Source: Pedobacter nanyangensis
Lineage (GTDB): Bacteria > Bacteroidota > Bacteroidia > Sphingobacteriales > Sphingobacteriaceae
Assembly (NCBI RefSeq): GCF_003313505.1
Contig: NZ_QMHO01000010.1
Coordinates: 1 to 64,000 of the forward strand
DNA: 64,000 bases
Reading direction: 5' to 3'
The position numbers and the translations under genes are program-made. Below the pieces are notes generated by a model. That model had not been told where the DNA came from and searched no databases. It was given only the letters and a program-made list of their open reading frames with translations. This document shows positions 45,421 to 54,600 of this stretch, piece after piece. The stretch's first letter is position 1. Each line of letters begins with the position of its first letter.

Positions 45421-46722
45421 TTATGCGGCATTTTTTAATGCAGCTAATTTCTTTTGTTGGGCGGCGATCTTGATATCTAACCTTCTCAATAAGGTAATGA
45501 CCTTGATTTGCACATCATCGACAATGCTCCAATCCTTTTCGATATAGATATCCGTTGTAGTATGCTCGCTATCCACATGGTTTAAGGCTTGTGCTACATC
45601 ATCCTTACTCATTCTGCAAAGATTACGGGCGATGGTACCAAAAGTATGCCTTGCCCAGTAAAGGGTAAGATCCGATAGGCTCGTAAGCTTTCGCAACTGT
45701 TTCATTCCCATCAACAAGGCTTTGTTCAGACTATCAGGACTGGCATAACGGATAGCTAACTTTTCAATGTATTTTTTCAGCAAAGGCTTGACCTCTTCGA
45801 TAATTTTGATGCTGATAAAAGCATTGTCTTTTCTCTGGCTCTTTGTTTTAGAGCGGTTATAATCAATCCTCCCGTTTCTTACATTACTTTCTGTCAAATG
45901 ATAAAAATCTACTGCATTCATGCCACACAGATAAAATGAAAGCATATAAAGCTCCTTCGCCAGTTCTGCCCGGCTTTCTGGTTTGGTTACGCAATCGCGA
46001 ATGATCCTGATCTGCTCCAAAGTATTGTTCCTCTTTTTGGTCAGTGGGGCAGAACCTATCTTATATTTTTTGAACGGGTAGTGTTTGATACGATAAATGC
46101 CCAAATCTTCATTGTTGTACATATTGCGGGCGGCATTGAACAGTGTACGCAGGTCACGCATGTGGTTATAAAGTCCACTATCGGAAAGTCCTTTGCTTGT
46201 TGTTTCTTTAATTAGGCCTTTTTGTCCACTGGGGCGTACCATTGTCCTTTTGCCCCTCAAAAATCGTTCATACGAAAGCAGCATATTTGAATTGATTTCT
46301 GTAATAGACACAGCTTCCCTTTTAAAATAGTCGACCAGGCTGTTGCGCACCACACGATGGTTGTGGGCCGTGCCTTTCCTTCCATCTTTTACACTTTGTG
46401 CGATGTGTAATGCACAGAACTTGATAAAATCAACATCTGCATCTTTTTCACGCAGGTATTCTCTCAAAGTTTCAGCTGTGAAAAAATTAAGCTTTTCGCC
46501 AAGCTCGCTGATGACCTTGCGGTAGCCTTTGAGCTGTTCATCGATTAGGTCATTGACAAAACTGTCCTTGATTTTCATTTTGGCAGTCAATTGCTTTTTG
46601 ACTACAAAGTGAACGGTATCAAGATACCTTCTGTCGCTTTTGTGATGTACACAGATTTTTACATTATAGGTGCCATCTGTTTTCTTGTGGTGCTCGAACA
46701 CCTTGGCGCTAACGGTTGCCAT
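45421..46722 (-). CDS. Tyrosine recombinase / integrase
   Basis: 433 aa. Order: an N-terminal arm-binding domain (VFEHHKKTDGTYNVKICV), a SAM-like core-binding domain (about 110-200) and a C-terminal catalytic domain (about 220-415). Box II appears as LYWARHTFGTIA (Tyr in place of the first His of HxxR), a later His in ALNHVDSEHT and the nucleophilic Tyr in DIYIEKDW. In box I the expected Arg position in FYLCGMNAVDFYHL is Asn, as in other Bacteroidota integrases such as IntDOT that lack Arg I. It reads away from the tRNA-Met fragment 180 bp upstream, the usual position of an integrase next to its attachment site. Confidence 0.93.
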   Translation of the reverse strand: MATVSAKVFEHHKKTDGTYNVKICVHHKSDRRYLDTVHFVVKKQLTAKMKIKDSFVNDLIDEQLKGYRKVISELGEKLNFFTAETLREYLREKDADVDFIKFCALHIAQSVKDGRKGTAHNHRVVRNSLVDYFKREAVSITEINSNMLLSYERFLRGKRTMVRPSGQKGLIKETTSKGLSDSGLYNHMRDLRTLFNAARNMYNNEDLGIYRIKHYPFKKYKIGSAPLTKKRNNTLEQIRIIRDCVTKPESRAELAKELYMLSFYLCGMNAVDFYHLTESNVRNGRIDYNRSKTKSQRKDNAFISIKIIEEVKPLLKKYIEKLAIRYASPDSLNKALLMGMKQLRKLTSLSDLTLYWARHTFGTIARNLCRMSKDDVAQALNHVDSEHTTTDIYIEKDWSIVDDVQIKVITLLRRLDIKIAAQQKKLAALKNAA

Positions 46723-46747
46723 AATTCTTTTGGGTTAGCACGCAAAA

Positions 46748-46774
46748 CCGTAACTATTTCGTAACGTTTTTACG
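46748..46774 (+). repeat. Arm-type repeat, integrase side
   Basis: CCGTAAC-TATTT-CGTAACG followed by TTTTTACG. Two CGTAAC units spaced by 11 bp, one helical turn. Nearly the same block occurs at 47042-47068 on the other side of the tRNA fragment in the same orientation. Integrase arm-binding sites typically look like this. Confidence 0.55.
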
Positions 46775-46902
46775 TGTAGTTAAACAAAAAATTATGTAAA
46801 ACTGCCTTAGAGGGCTTTCTAAAGGCATAGTTGCTGACGGTAATCAGCATCAGAAAAAACAAAAAAAACCGCCTCCAAATTTCTTTGTAAGACGGTTTTA
46901 TA

Positions 46903-46948
46903 GTGGGCCCAGCTGGGCTCGAACCAGCGACCAAGAGATTATGAGTCT
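46903..46948 (-). tRNA. 3' fragment of tRNA-Met (CAT), attachment core
   Basis: The 46 nt hold an anticodon loop CTCATAA (anticodon CAT), a T-stem GCTGG/CCAGC with loop TTCGAGC, and the 3' acceptor strand TGGGCCC with discriminator A. The matching 5' acceptor GGGCCCA and D-arm are absent upstream. Similarity to a functional tRNA ends three nucleotides into the 5' anticodon stem (AGA kept, then a mismatch). Such 3' pieces are the crossover cores left by tyrosine-integrase elements. It is not a functional tRNA gene. Confidence 0.8.
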
Positions 46949-47041
46949 TCTAGCCTAACCGTCCTGTTATGACGTATAAATATGCTTTTCTGACTTACAG
47001 AAGCAATTTAATCACTTTTTTTTAAAACTCAAAATTTTGCT

Positions 47042-47068
47042 CCGTAACGTATTTGTAACGTTTTATAT
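47042..47068 (+). repeat. Arm-type repeat, island side
   Basis: CCGTAACGTATTTGTAACG followed by TTTTATA: CGTAAC and TGTAAC 11 bp apart. It matches the block at 46748-46774 in unit sequence, spacing, orientation and T-rich tail, but lies on the opposite side of the tRNA fragment. Confidence 0.55.
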
Positions 47069-47177
47069 TCTGTAGATTGACCATAATAATATCTGGTCCT
47101 ATTTAACGTCTATGGTAAATAAAGTATCCTATGGTTCTTTAAGTTTAAAAAATCCTACGTGTTTACTTGATTAATAT

Positions 47178-47185
47178 TAAGTTTG
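47178..47185 (+). promoter_or_regulatory. Possible -7 element of the chromate-type regulator
   Basis: TAAGTTTG matches TAnnTTTG 19 nt before the ATG at 47205. No good -33 TTTG is found at 19-21 nt upstream, so support is partial. Confidence 0.35.
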
Positions 47186-47204
47186 ATCAATAATAATTAA
47201 AGAA

Positions 47205-48062
47205 ATGAACTGGATCACCCGTGAAAGACCAAAAATAGATCGAATCGCCTGCCCCTGGCTAATCAAAAATTTCATTGATAAAAGTGCCCATTTCTACTAT
47301 GTTCCGTTCGATCAGGTTATCGAAAAGGCTACCGAGCTTGACGCAGTTCCTTTTGATGTCCTTGGTGTAGAGCTTACCCACCAACATGGCATGTGTACCT
47401 TTGATGCACTTATAAAAAAGTATAAGCTGAATGATCCCGCTCTGGATATTATGGCTCCCATCGTAAGGGGAGCAGATACAGATAGCCACCATGTAGCCAG
47501 CCAATCATCAGGTCTGTGGGCAATAGCCGCAGGTATGGCCTATAACATTAAAGATGATCAGGAATTATTGCAGGCGGGAATGGTGATTTATGATGCCCTT
47601 TATACCTGGGCTAAACATCTTCAAAATGTAAAACATACTGAAAGTCCTGTAGAACAATTGCTGGTTGATGTATATCACAAATTTCTCAAAAAGGGAAATA
47701 CAGGTAAAATACCATCTTGGGCAATAGAATTAAAAACAATCATTCAGGATCAGATTGATACAAATCTTGCTCTAAGCCTTGCCGATGTCTCAAACGAGTT
47801 GAATGTAAATTCTGCTTACCTATCCAGAGAATTTTCCAAATATTTCGACAACCTCTCCTTTGGCGAATACATTAGAAAACTGAGGATTGAAAAGGCGATT
47901 GTGTTTATGGAAACAAGTGATTATTCTTTATCTGAAATTGCCTATCTGACAGGCTTTTCCGATCAAAGTCATTTCACGAGAATATTCAGACAAGAAACTG
48001 GTCTAAGGCCCTCTGAATACAGAAAGAACACCTTAAAAACTAAAAAAAATTCTAAGGACTAA
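47205..48062 (+). CDS. Chromate-resistance domain fused to AraC DNA-binding domain
   Basis: 285 aa. Residues 2-140 are a ChrB C-terminal type chromate-resistance domain: WITRERPKIDRIACPWLIKNF, ELTHQHGMCTFD, PIVRGADTD, GLWAIAAGM, IYDALYTWAKH. Residues 185-275 are a paired AraC helix-turn-helix (SLADVSNELNVNSAYLSREF and SLSEIAYLTGFSDQSHFTRIF, FRQETGLRPSEYR). The order is sensor then DNA-binder, unlike classical ChrB, where the regulatory part is N-terminal. The first domain is paralogous to the stand-alone 150-aa protein at 57.0 kb. It is best read as a chromate- or metal-responsive activator of the island. No signal peptide is present, so it is cytoplasmic. Confidence 0.85.
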   Translation: MNWITRERPKIDRIACPWLIKNFIDKSAHFYYVPFDQVIEKATELDAVPFDVLGVELTHQHGMCTFDALIKKYKLNDPALDIMAPIVRGADTDSHHVASQSSGLWAIAAGMAYNIKDDQELLQAGMVIYDALYTWAKHLQNVKHTESPVEQLLVDVYHKFLKKGNTGKIPSWAIELKTIIQDQIDTNLALSLADVSNELNVNSAYLSREFSKYFDNLSFGEYIRKLRIEKAIVFMETSDYSLSEIAYLTGFSDQSHFTRIFRQETGLRPSEYRKNTLKTKKNSKD

Positions 48063-48149
48063 TTCTATCTTTATTCCAGGTGAAATAGCATCGTTGTAAA
48101 AACAAACTTAGATACATTGCATTTAGATATAGTATCCCAATACAAGTTT

Positions 48150-48182
48150 CCAAATTTTCTCCAAAATTGATAAGTAATTTTG
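48150..48182 (+). promoter_or_regulatory. Response-regulator direct repeat and -7 box before the two-component genes
   Basis: CCAAATT (48150-48156) and CCAAAAT (48161-48167) are 11 bp apart, followed by the -7 element TAATTTTG (48175-48182), 14 bp from the second unit. The same layout with the same spacings precedes the outer-membrane efflux gene at 50145-50177, suggesting autoregulation. Confidence 0.65.
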
Positions 48183-48199
48183 TTTTTTAAATAATTGTT

Positions 48200-48874
48200 A
48201 TGAAACTACTGGTAGTTGAAGATGAACCGGATCTGTTGCAAAGTATACTGGAGTACTTTACCCAGGAAGACTTTCGCTGTGAAGGTGTTACCACGTTCCG
48301 GGAAGGGATTGCCAGAATCGAGTCCTTTGATTATGATTGTGTTATTCTCGATATTAACCTGCCCGATGGCAATGGCCTTAAACTATTGAACCATCTTCGC
48401 GAAGACAAAAAGCAGGACGGCGTGATCATAATTTCGGCCCGTAATTCATTAGATGATAAAGTGGAAGGATTATCCCTGGGAGCAGATGACTATGTTACGA
48501 AACCTTTTCACCTTTCAGAGCTTAATGCAAGAGTGAAAGCCTTGATCCGCAGAAAATACAACCAGGGGGTTCATGTACTCGAAATGGGGCCATTGAAGCT
48601 TAACCTCTCATCAAGACAGCTTACCTGCAATGGACAACAGGTATTACTTACCCGTAGTGAATTTGATCTGGTGGCCTACCTGTTAAATAACCCCAATCGT
48701 GTAATCAGCAGGCAAGCCATTGCCGAACATATTTACGGCGACCGTACCGACAATATGCCGTCATTTGATTTTGTCTACTCACAGGTAAAAAACCTGAAAC
48801 GTAAACTGAAAGAAAACGGCTGCGATGAATTGATTCAAACGGTTTATGGATTAGGATACAAGATTTCATTATGA
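48200..48874 (+). CDS. OmpR-family response regulator
   Basis: 224 aa. The receiver domain (1-115) has the acidic pair in VEDEPD, phospho-acceptor Asp51 in VILDINLPDG, and the conserved Lys in YVTKPF. The C-terminal winged-helix (125-222) has LTRSEFDLVAYLL, VISRQAIAEHIY and TVYGLGYKI. It is coupled to the downstream kinase gene by a 4-bp ATGA overlap. OmpR-type regulators bind tandem direct repeats 10-11 bp apart, and such repeats occur before this gene and before the efflux genes, so the pump is the probable target. Confidence 0.93.
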   Translation: MKLLVVEDEPDLLQSILEYFTQEDFRCEGVTTFREGIARIESFDYDCVILDINLPDGNGLKLLNHLREDKKQDGVIIISARNSLDDKVEGLSLGADDYVTKPFHLSELNARVKALIRRKYNQGVHVLEMGPLKLNLSSRQLTCNGQQVLLTRSEFDLVAYLLNNPNRVISRQAIAEHIYGDRTDNMPSFDFVYSQVKNLKRKLKENGCDELIQTVYGLGYKISL

Positions 48875-50136
48875 GCAAACCACTCTTACAACGCAACACC
48901 AATTTGTTATTGATATGGCTGCCCGTCATTCTATTGGCCTGTTCAGGGGTATTCTATGTCATGCTCCGTAAACATGCGCATCATGCCGAGGAAAAATACC
49001 TTCTGTTAAAACAAAAGAATATATGGAGCAAATTCATATCAACATCCGGCACCTTAGAAAAACAGATTATAGGAGAGTATGACATTATTGAAAGCGCCTC
49101 TTCCATATCTGTACCACTCGACATCCCCAGGGATACGATCTTATCTTTTAAGGACAGAAACACAACACTTCCGTTCCAGGTGCTCACCAGCCGGTTTCAC
49201 TGGAAAGATCGCGCCTATCTTGTTTCTACGTATATTTCATCAACTGAAACCTCGCATCTGATCATAAAAGTATTTACGACTGAAGCCATTATTCTTTTGG
49301 TATTATTGGTCGCAATCATCATTCTCAGCAGAAAAAGCTCGAACAGGCTTTGGCGGCCTTTTTCTATAAGCATAGACGCCGCGGAGAATTTTGATGTAAT
49401 CAGAAACGCCCGGCTACAGCTTTCCGAGCAAACGGGTACTACCGAGTTCGACCGGCTGAATACCACCCTCAATAAATTAACGGTGCGTGTAAACAAGGCG
49501 TACTTCCAGCAAAAACATTTTGTAGAAAATGCCTCCCACGAAATCCAGACACCATTGGCCATTATCCGTGCTAAACTTGAACTGCTCATTAACCAGCCAA
49601 ACATCACCGAAAAAGAGGCAACCTTGCTGGGCGACATCAGCAATGCAACAAACCGCCTGAGCGAGATGAACAGGACACTGTTGCTGCTTGCCAAAATAGA
49701 GAACAACCAGTTCCCGGATACAGAACCGGTGAATGTGAGCGAAATTGTTCAGAAAATATCCGCATCCTGTATGGATTATTTTGACGAATGCCCCCCGATA
49801 GAGACTTTCATCGAAGAAGAAATTAATGTAACCGCCAATCGTTCGCTGGTTGAAATCCTGATCTCCAATCTCATCTATAATGCCATTGTGCACAATAACG
49901 ATGAAAAGAAAGTAGCGATAACCATCAAAAGCGGTGTATTGAAAATTGAGAATACGGGAGAACCGCTCCTGGTTGCCACGACAGAATTATTTGAACGTTT
50001 CAAAAAGAACTCGCACCAGAAAAAAACAACTGGTTTGGGACTGGCCTTGGTCAAACAGATCAGCCAGCTTTATCAATATAATGTAACCTATAATTATAAA
50101 AATGGCTGGCATACCGTAGAAATTTCATTTGGATAA
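48871..50136 (+). CDS. Membrane sensor histidine kinase
   Basis: 421 aa with two membrane helices (about 12-31 and 133-152) enclosing a periplasmic sensor of about 100 residues. The H-box is FVENASHEIQTPLA with the phosphorylated His223. The catalytic ATPase region shows NLIYNAIVHN, IENTGEPL and KTTGLGLALV. The sensor domain has no recognisable metal-binding motif. The pairing with an OmpR regulator and an RND pump resembles CusRS/CzcRS-type systems. The G1 box is degenerate (IENTG rather than DNGPG), as in other Bacteroidota kinases of this group. Confidence 0.92.
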   Translation: MSKPLLQRNTNLLLIWLPVILLACSGVFYVMLRKHAHHAEEKYLLLKQKNIWSKFISTSGTLEKQIIGEYDIIESASSISVPLDIPRDTILSFKDRNTTLPFQVLTSRFHWKDRAYLVSTYISSTETSHLIIKVFTTEAIILLVLLVAIIILSRKSSNRLWRPFSISIDAAENFDVIRNARLQLSEQTGTTEFDRLNTTLNKLTVRVNKAYFQQKHFVENASHEIQTPLAIIRAKLELLINQPNITEKEATLLGDISNATNRLSEMNRTLLLLAKIENNQFPDTEPVNVSEIVQKISASCMDYFDECPPIETFIEEEINVTANRSLVEILISNLIYNAIVHNNDEKKVAITIKSGVLKIENTGEPLLVATTELFERFKKNSHQKKTTGLGLALVKQISQLYQYNVTYNYKNGWHTVEISFG

Positions 50137-50144
50137 AGGCCATT

Positions 50145-50177
50145 CCAAAATGTCTCCAAAATCGGTATTTAATTTTG
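50145..50177 (+). promoter_or_regulatory. Response-regulator direct repeat and -7 box before the efflux operon
   Basis: CCAAAAT (50145-50151) and CCAAAAT (50156-50162), 11 bp apart, then TAATTTTG (50170-50177), 14 bp from the start of the second unit. The layout is identical to that at 48150-48182. It lies in the 65-bp gap between the kinase and the outer-membrane efflux gene. Confidence 0.7.
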
Positions 50178-50201
50178 CTTAGAATTCAAATTCGAAGACT
50201 A

Positions 50202-51596
50202 ATGCATAACATATTGTACACGATTTTAAAAAAGAAATGGCTGCCGGTTTTACTGCTGACCATTTCATCAGCTACTGTCTCAGCCCAGCAGACAGATACT
50301 CTGATCCGCCTGAAAGATGCGGTAACCATCGGTGAGCAGCGATACCACCTGCTCCAGGCCCAGAAATACAATATCGAGGCAGCAGAAGGCAACGTGAATG
50401 TGGTAAAATACAGCAGGCTTCCAAGCCTTGACGTCAGTTACCAGGCAGGAGTTTCAACGGCCAATAACCTGATCGGTACTTTTTATCCGACTGGCATCCT
50501 GCCAATTTCAGGTCCACCGACATCGGGAAACAAATTTGAGCCGGGTACGGGAAGTGCAGCGGCCGTATTGCTGAACTGGCAGGCTGTTACCTTTGGGGAA
50601 AGGAATGCCAGGATAAATGTAGCCGTGTCAGAGGCTGGGGTCCAGAAAGCCGGGCTGCAAAAAGAACGATTCCAGCACACCATCAATATTATCAGCTGCT
50701 ACCTTGATGTACTGCTCTTTAATGCCAATCTGAGCATCCATCAGCACAATATTGAGCGGGTGGAGGCCAACCTGCGGCAGAGCCGCGTGCTGGCCAATAG
50801 TGGCATCAAGGCCGGAGTAGATACTGCACTGTTCCAGTCAGAATTGTCAAAGGCAAAAATAGAATATATCAATGCCTCCAGGCAATTAGAGACCTTGCAG
50901 TGGAAACTGGCCCGTTTGATCGTTCTGGATCATCTGCCCTTGCCGCAGGATTCCCTGTTCCTGTTCCAATTGCCTTCAATGCCTTTTCCTGCAAACAGCG
51001 ATTTTTCACTGCATCCATCCATGCAATATGCCCAGAGCCAGTTTTCACTGAGCCAGTCAAAGGAGCAGCAGATCAAAAAATCCTATCTCCCAAAAATAAA
51101 CATCTGGGGAACCGGCTTTGCCAGGGGCTCCGGTTTTCAGGCGGATGGCACTTTGGAAACATGGGAAGGAATGAAGCTCAACCGGTATAACTATAGCGCA
51201 GGGCTGCAATTGGTATTTCCCCTCATGAAATATGGAGAAGCAAAAAGGCAGTTGCAGCAACAGGCTTTTTTATCAAAAGCCGCCGCCGCACGTCTGGAAG
51301 ACCAGCGCTCGGAACTATCCGTTCAGCAGCAGATTGCCAATACCACATTTGCACATAGTTTACAGGTAGCCTCAGAGACAAATGCCCAGCTCAAATCTGC
51401 ACAGACCGCTTTCCATGCCATGCAGATCAGGTACAATACGGGACTGGTCAATTTCTCCGACCTTATCCAAACGCAGTACAACCTATTGAAATCGGAGCTG
51501 GATCTGAAACAGTCTTATTGGGATGCCTGGAAAGCGCTCCTGCTGGAAGCTGCCGTAAAAGGTGACGTGACTATTTTTTTAAACGAAATCAGGTAA
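50202..51596 (+). CDS. TolC-family outer-membrane efflux protein
   Basis: 464 aa from ATG 50202; a TTG nine codons upstream overlaps the -7 box and is unlikely. Signal peptide: KKKWLPVLLLTISSATVSAQ. Two outer-membrane efflux repeats are seen: the first around VKYSRLPSLDVSYQAGVS and AVLLNWQAVTFGERNARINVA, the second around KKSYLPKINIWGTG and LVFPLMKYGEAKRQLQQQA, and long coiled-coil helices with NTGLVNFSDLIQTQYNLLKSELDL. It forms the outer-membrane channel of the tripartite pump whose inner-membrane and adaptor proteins follow at 5 bp and by overlap. The operon order OMF-RND-MFP is uncommon but occurs in Bacteroidota. Confidence 0.9.
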   Translation: MHNILYTILKKKWLPVLLLTISSATVSAQQTDTLIRLKDAVTIGEQRYHLLQAQKYNIEAAEGNVNVVKYSRLPSLDVSYQAGVSTANNLIGTFYPTGILPISGPPTSGNKFEPGTGSAAAVLLNWQAVTFGERNARINVAVSEAGVQKAGLQKERFQHTINIISCYLDVLLFNANLSIHQHNIERVEANLRQSRVLANSGIKAGVDTALFQSELSKAKIEYINASRQLETLQWKLARLIVLDHLPLPQDSLFLFQLPSMPFPANSDFSLHPSMQYAQSQFSLSQSKEQQIKKSYLPKINIWGTGFARGSGFQADGTLETWEGMKLNRYNYSAGLQLVFPLMKYGEAKRQLQQQAFLSKAAAARLEDQRSELSVQQQIANTTFAHSLQVASETNAQLKSAQTAFHAMQIRYNTGLVNFSDLIQTQYNLLKSELDLKQSYWDAWKALLLEAAVKGDVTIFLNEIR

Positions 51597-51601
51597 GGAA
51601 A

Positions 51602-54600
51602 ATGATAAAATTAATTCAACTGGCATTGCGTAGACCTATTGCTATTCTCGTATTGGTAATCGGCATTGTAATTTTCTCGGTACTGGCAACAAAGAAAACA
51701 CCGATTGATATCTTTCCGGCAGTAAATGCCCCTACGATCTATGTGGCACAGACTTACGGCGGACTATCACCACAACAAATGGAAGGATATGTAACTTCCT
51801 ATTATGAATACCATTTCCTGTATGTGACCGGAATAAAAGCGGTAGAAAGCAAGTCTATTCAGGGACTGAGCCTGATCAAGCTGCAATTTTACGAAGGAAC
51901 CAATATGGCCAATGCAATGGCCGAGGTCATTTCCTATGTCAACAGGGCCAGGTCTTTTATGCCCCCAGGTACGCTGCCTCCGTTTGTGATGCGTTATGAT
52001 GCGGGGTCGGTTCCGGTCGGCCAACTGGTATTCAGAAGCGACACCCGTTCCCTAAATGAAATCCAGGATCTGGCACTGTTTAAAGTTCGTCCCATGTTTG
52101 CAGCTTTGCAAGGCGTATCCGCACCGCCACCGTTCGGGGGGAACCAGCGTACCGTAGTGATAAAAGCGGACCCGGAGCGTGTCAGAAGCTATAACCTGAC
52201 CCCCGATGAAATTGCAGTGGCTGTGGCCCGCAACAATTCAATATTACCGGCAGGAACGATCCGCACCAATGATAAGGCGGTGATCACTGCAACCAACAGT
52301 GTGGTCGATAATTTTAAGGAGCTGGAAAATGTTACGGTAAAAACAGTAAATGGTACGCCCGTACAGGTAAGGGATGTCGCAACCGTTGATAATGGGGCCG
52401 ACGTGACCACAGGCTATGCGCTGATCAATGGTAAGCGTTCGGTCTATATTCCGGTTACAAAAAGAGCGGACGCCTCTACCTGGGATGTCGTGCAATCCAT
52501 TAAAAAAGCCCTGCCGGATATGCAGGCCGCCATTCCCGATGACATTAAAGTTTCTTACGAGTTCGACCAGTCGGGATATGTCATCAACTCTCTTAAAAGC
52601 CTGCTTACCGAAGGCGCTCTTGGTGCTTTGCTGACAGGGCTTATGGTACTCCTGTTCCTTCGCGATCTGCGCAGTGCGCTGATTGTCATCATTACAATCC
52701 CGCTGGCACTGTTAAGCTCCGTTCTGTGTCTTTACCTTACGGGACAGACCCTTAATATCATGACCCTTGGCGGGCTTGCCCTTGCCGTTGGAATATTGGT
52801 AGACGAATCGACGGTCACCATCGAAAATATCCATCATCACCTGGAACTGGGCAAATCCAGGCCACGGGCGATCTGGGATGCCTGTGTAGAAATAGCTACG
52901 CCCAAAATACTGATCTTGTTGAGTATCCTGGCGGTATTTGTTCCTTCGGTACTGATGTCAGGCGTACCGCGTTCTATGTTCCTTCCGCTTTCACTGGCTG
53001 TAGGTTTTGCGATGATCGCTTCATTTCTTTTGTCGCAAACCCTGGTACCTGTCCTGGCAAACTGGATGCTTAAAAAGACCTACAAAAAGCATCATGAACC
53101 GGGATTGGAAAAAGCAAAACAACGCCTATCCAGAATAATTGACAGAACAACGCCCATTGGTCATTTGATCGTGCCAGCCGTACTTATTGTATTGTTGGTT
53201 ATTGCCTTTTTCGGTTACAGGCAGGCAGGTTCGGAAATATTCCCCAAAGTAGATGCCGGGCAGCTCCAGCTACGGTTGAGGATGCCCACGGGAACCCGGA
53301 TCGAACGCACAGAAGATGCGACCAAAAAAACCTTGCAGCTATTGGCCGATGAGGCCGGGAAGGACAATATTGCCATTACCTCATCTTTTGTGGGGCTACA
53401 ACCACCAACATTTGCCATCAACCCCATTTTTCTCTATACCAGCGGGCCTCATGAAGCCGTTATAAAAGTGAACCTGAAAAAAGGTTCGGGCGTTGCCATT
53501 GAGGAATTAAAAGAAAAACTGCGGACGGATATAGCAAAAAAAATACCCGGTGCGCAGCTTTCCTTTGAACCGGCAGATCTGGTGGACCAGGTGATGAGCA
53601 TGGGTGCAAATAATCCCGTTGAACTGGTCGTTCAGGGAAAAAACCTGGCACAAAGCCGGGAGCTGGCAGATAAACTAAAAAAATCGCTTGGGGCTATTTC
53701 TTACCTGCGCGACCTGCAATTGGCGCAGCCATTGGACTACCCGACCATGCAGATCAATTATGACCGTGTCCGATTGGGGCAAATGGGACTGACCGTCGAT
53801 CAGGCCGGTCGGTCGGTAGCCGAAGGTACTTCCTCCAGCCGCTATACCCAGCCAGTATACTGGCTGGACAAAACTTCAGGGAATGCTTACCAGGTGCAGG
53901 TAGAATATCCGCAGTTTATCATGAGCAACCCTGAACAGGTGAACCAGATACCCGTTGGTAAATCTGGCGATAACATGGTCTACCTGAGAGATGTGGCAGA
54001 CTGGAAAACGGGCAATACCATCGGGGAATATGACCGGATTAACCAGCAGCGTTTTATTACCCTTACAGCCAATATTTACAGCAAAGACCTGGGAAGTGCC
54101 ATCCGGGACATCAACACAGAAATAAAAAAACTCGGCGAACTGCCACAGGGCGTAAAAGTATACCTGCGCGGACAGTCGGAGATGCTGGGCCAGACAACCA
54201 CTGAACTTTCTACCGGCCTGATGCTTGCCATTCTGGTGATTGGACTGATGCTGACTGCTTATTTTCAGTCCCTGCGACTGAGCCTTTCTGTGCTCTCGGT
54301 ACTCCCTGGTGCATTGGCCGGTTCCATGCTCTTGTTATGGCTTACGGGCAATACGATAAATATCCAGTCTTTTATGGGCTGTATCATGGCTGTAGGGGTA
54401 GCAGTCTCCAATTCGATATTGATTGTAGCCAGTGCCGAAACAATCAGGAGAAATGGGCTGGCTACAGGTTCCCTGGGTGTGCAGGCAGCACTGAACCGTT
54501 TCCGACCAATACTGATGACCAGTGCAGCTATGATCGTGGGGATGATCCCCATGTCGCTGGGGCTGGGCGAAAGCGGACAGCAGACTGCACCTCTTGGAAT

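Larger units (their letters stand above)
46723..47204. other. Attachment-site region between integrase and chromate-type regulator
   Basis: 482 bp without an ORF. It contains in order: arm-like repeat 1 (46748-46766), the 3' end of a tRNA-Met on the minus strand (46903-46948), arm-like repeat 2 (47042-47060) and a TAAGTTTG -7-like element (47178-47185) ahead of the regulator gene. Confidence 0.6.

Noticed and set aside
46903..46980. Complete functional tRNA-Met gene
   Set aside because: The 5' acceptor strand and D-arm are missing and the 5' anticodon stem breaks after three pairs, so only the 3' portion is present.
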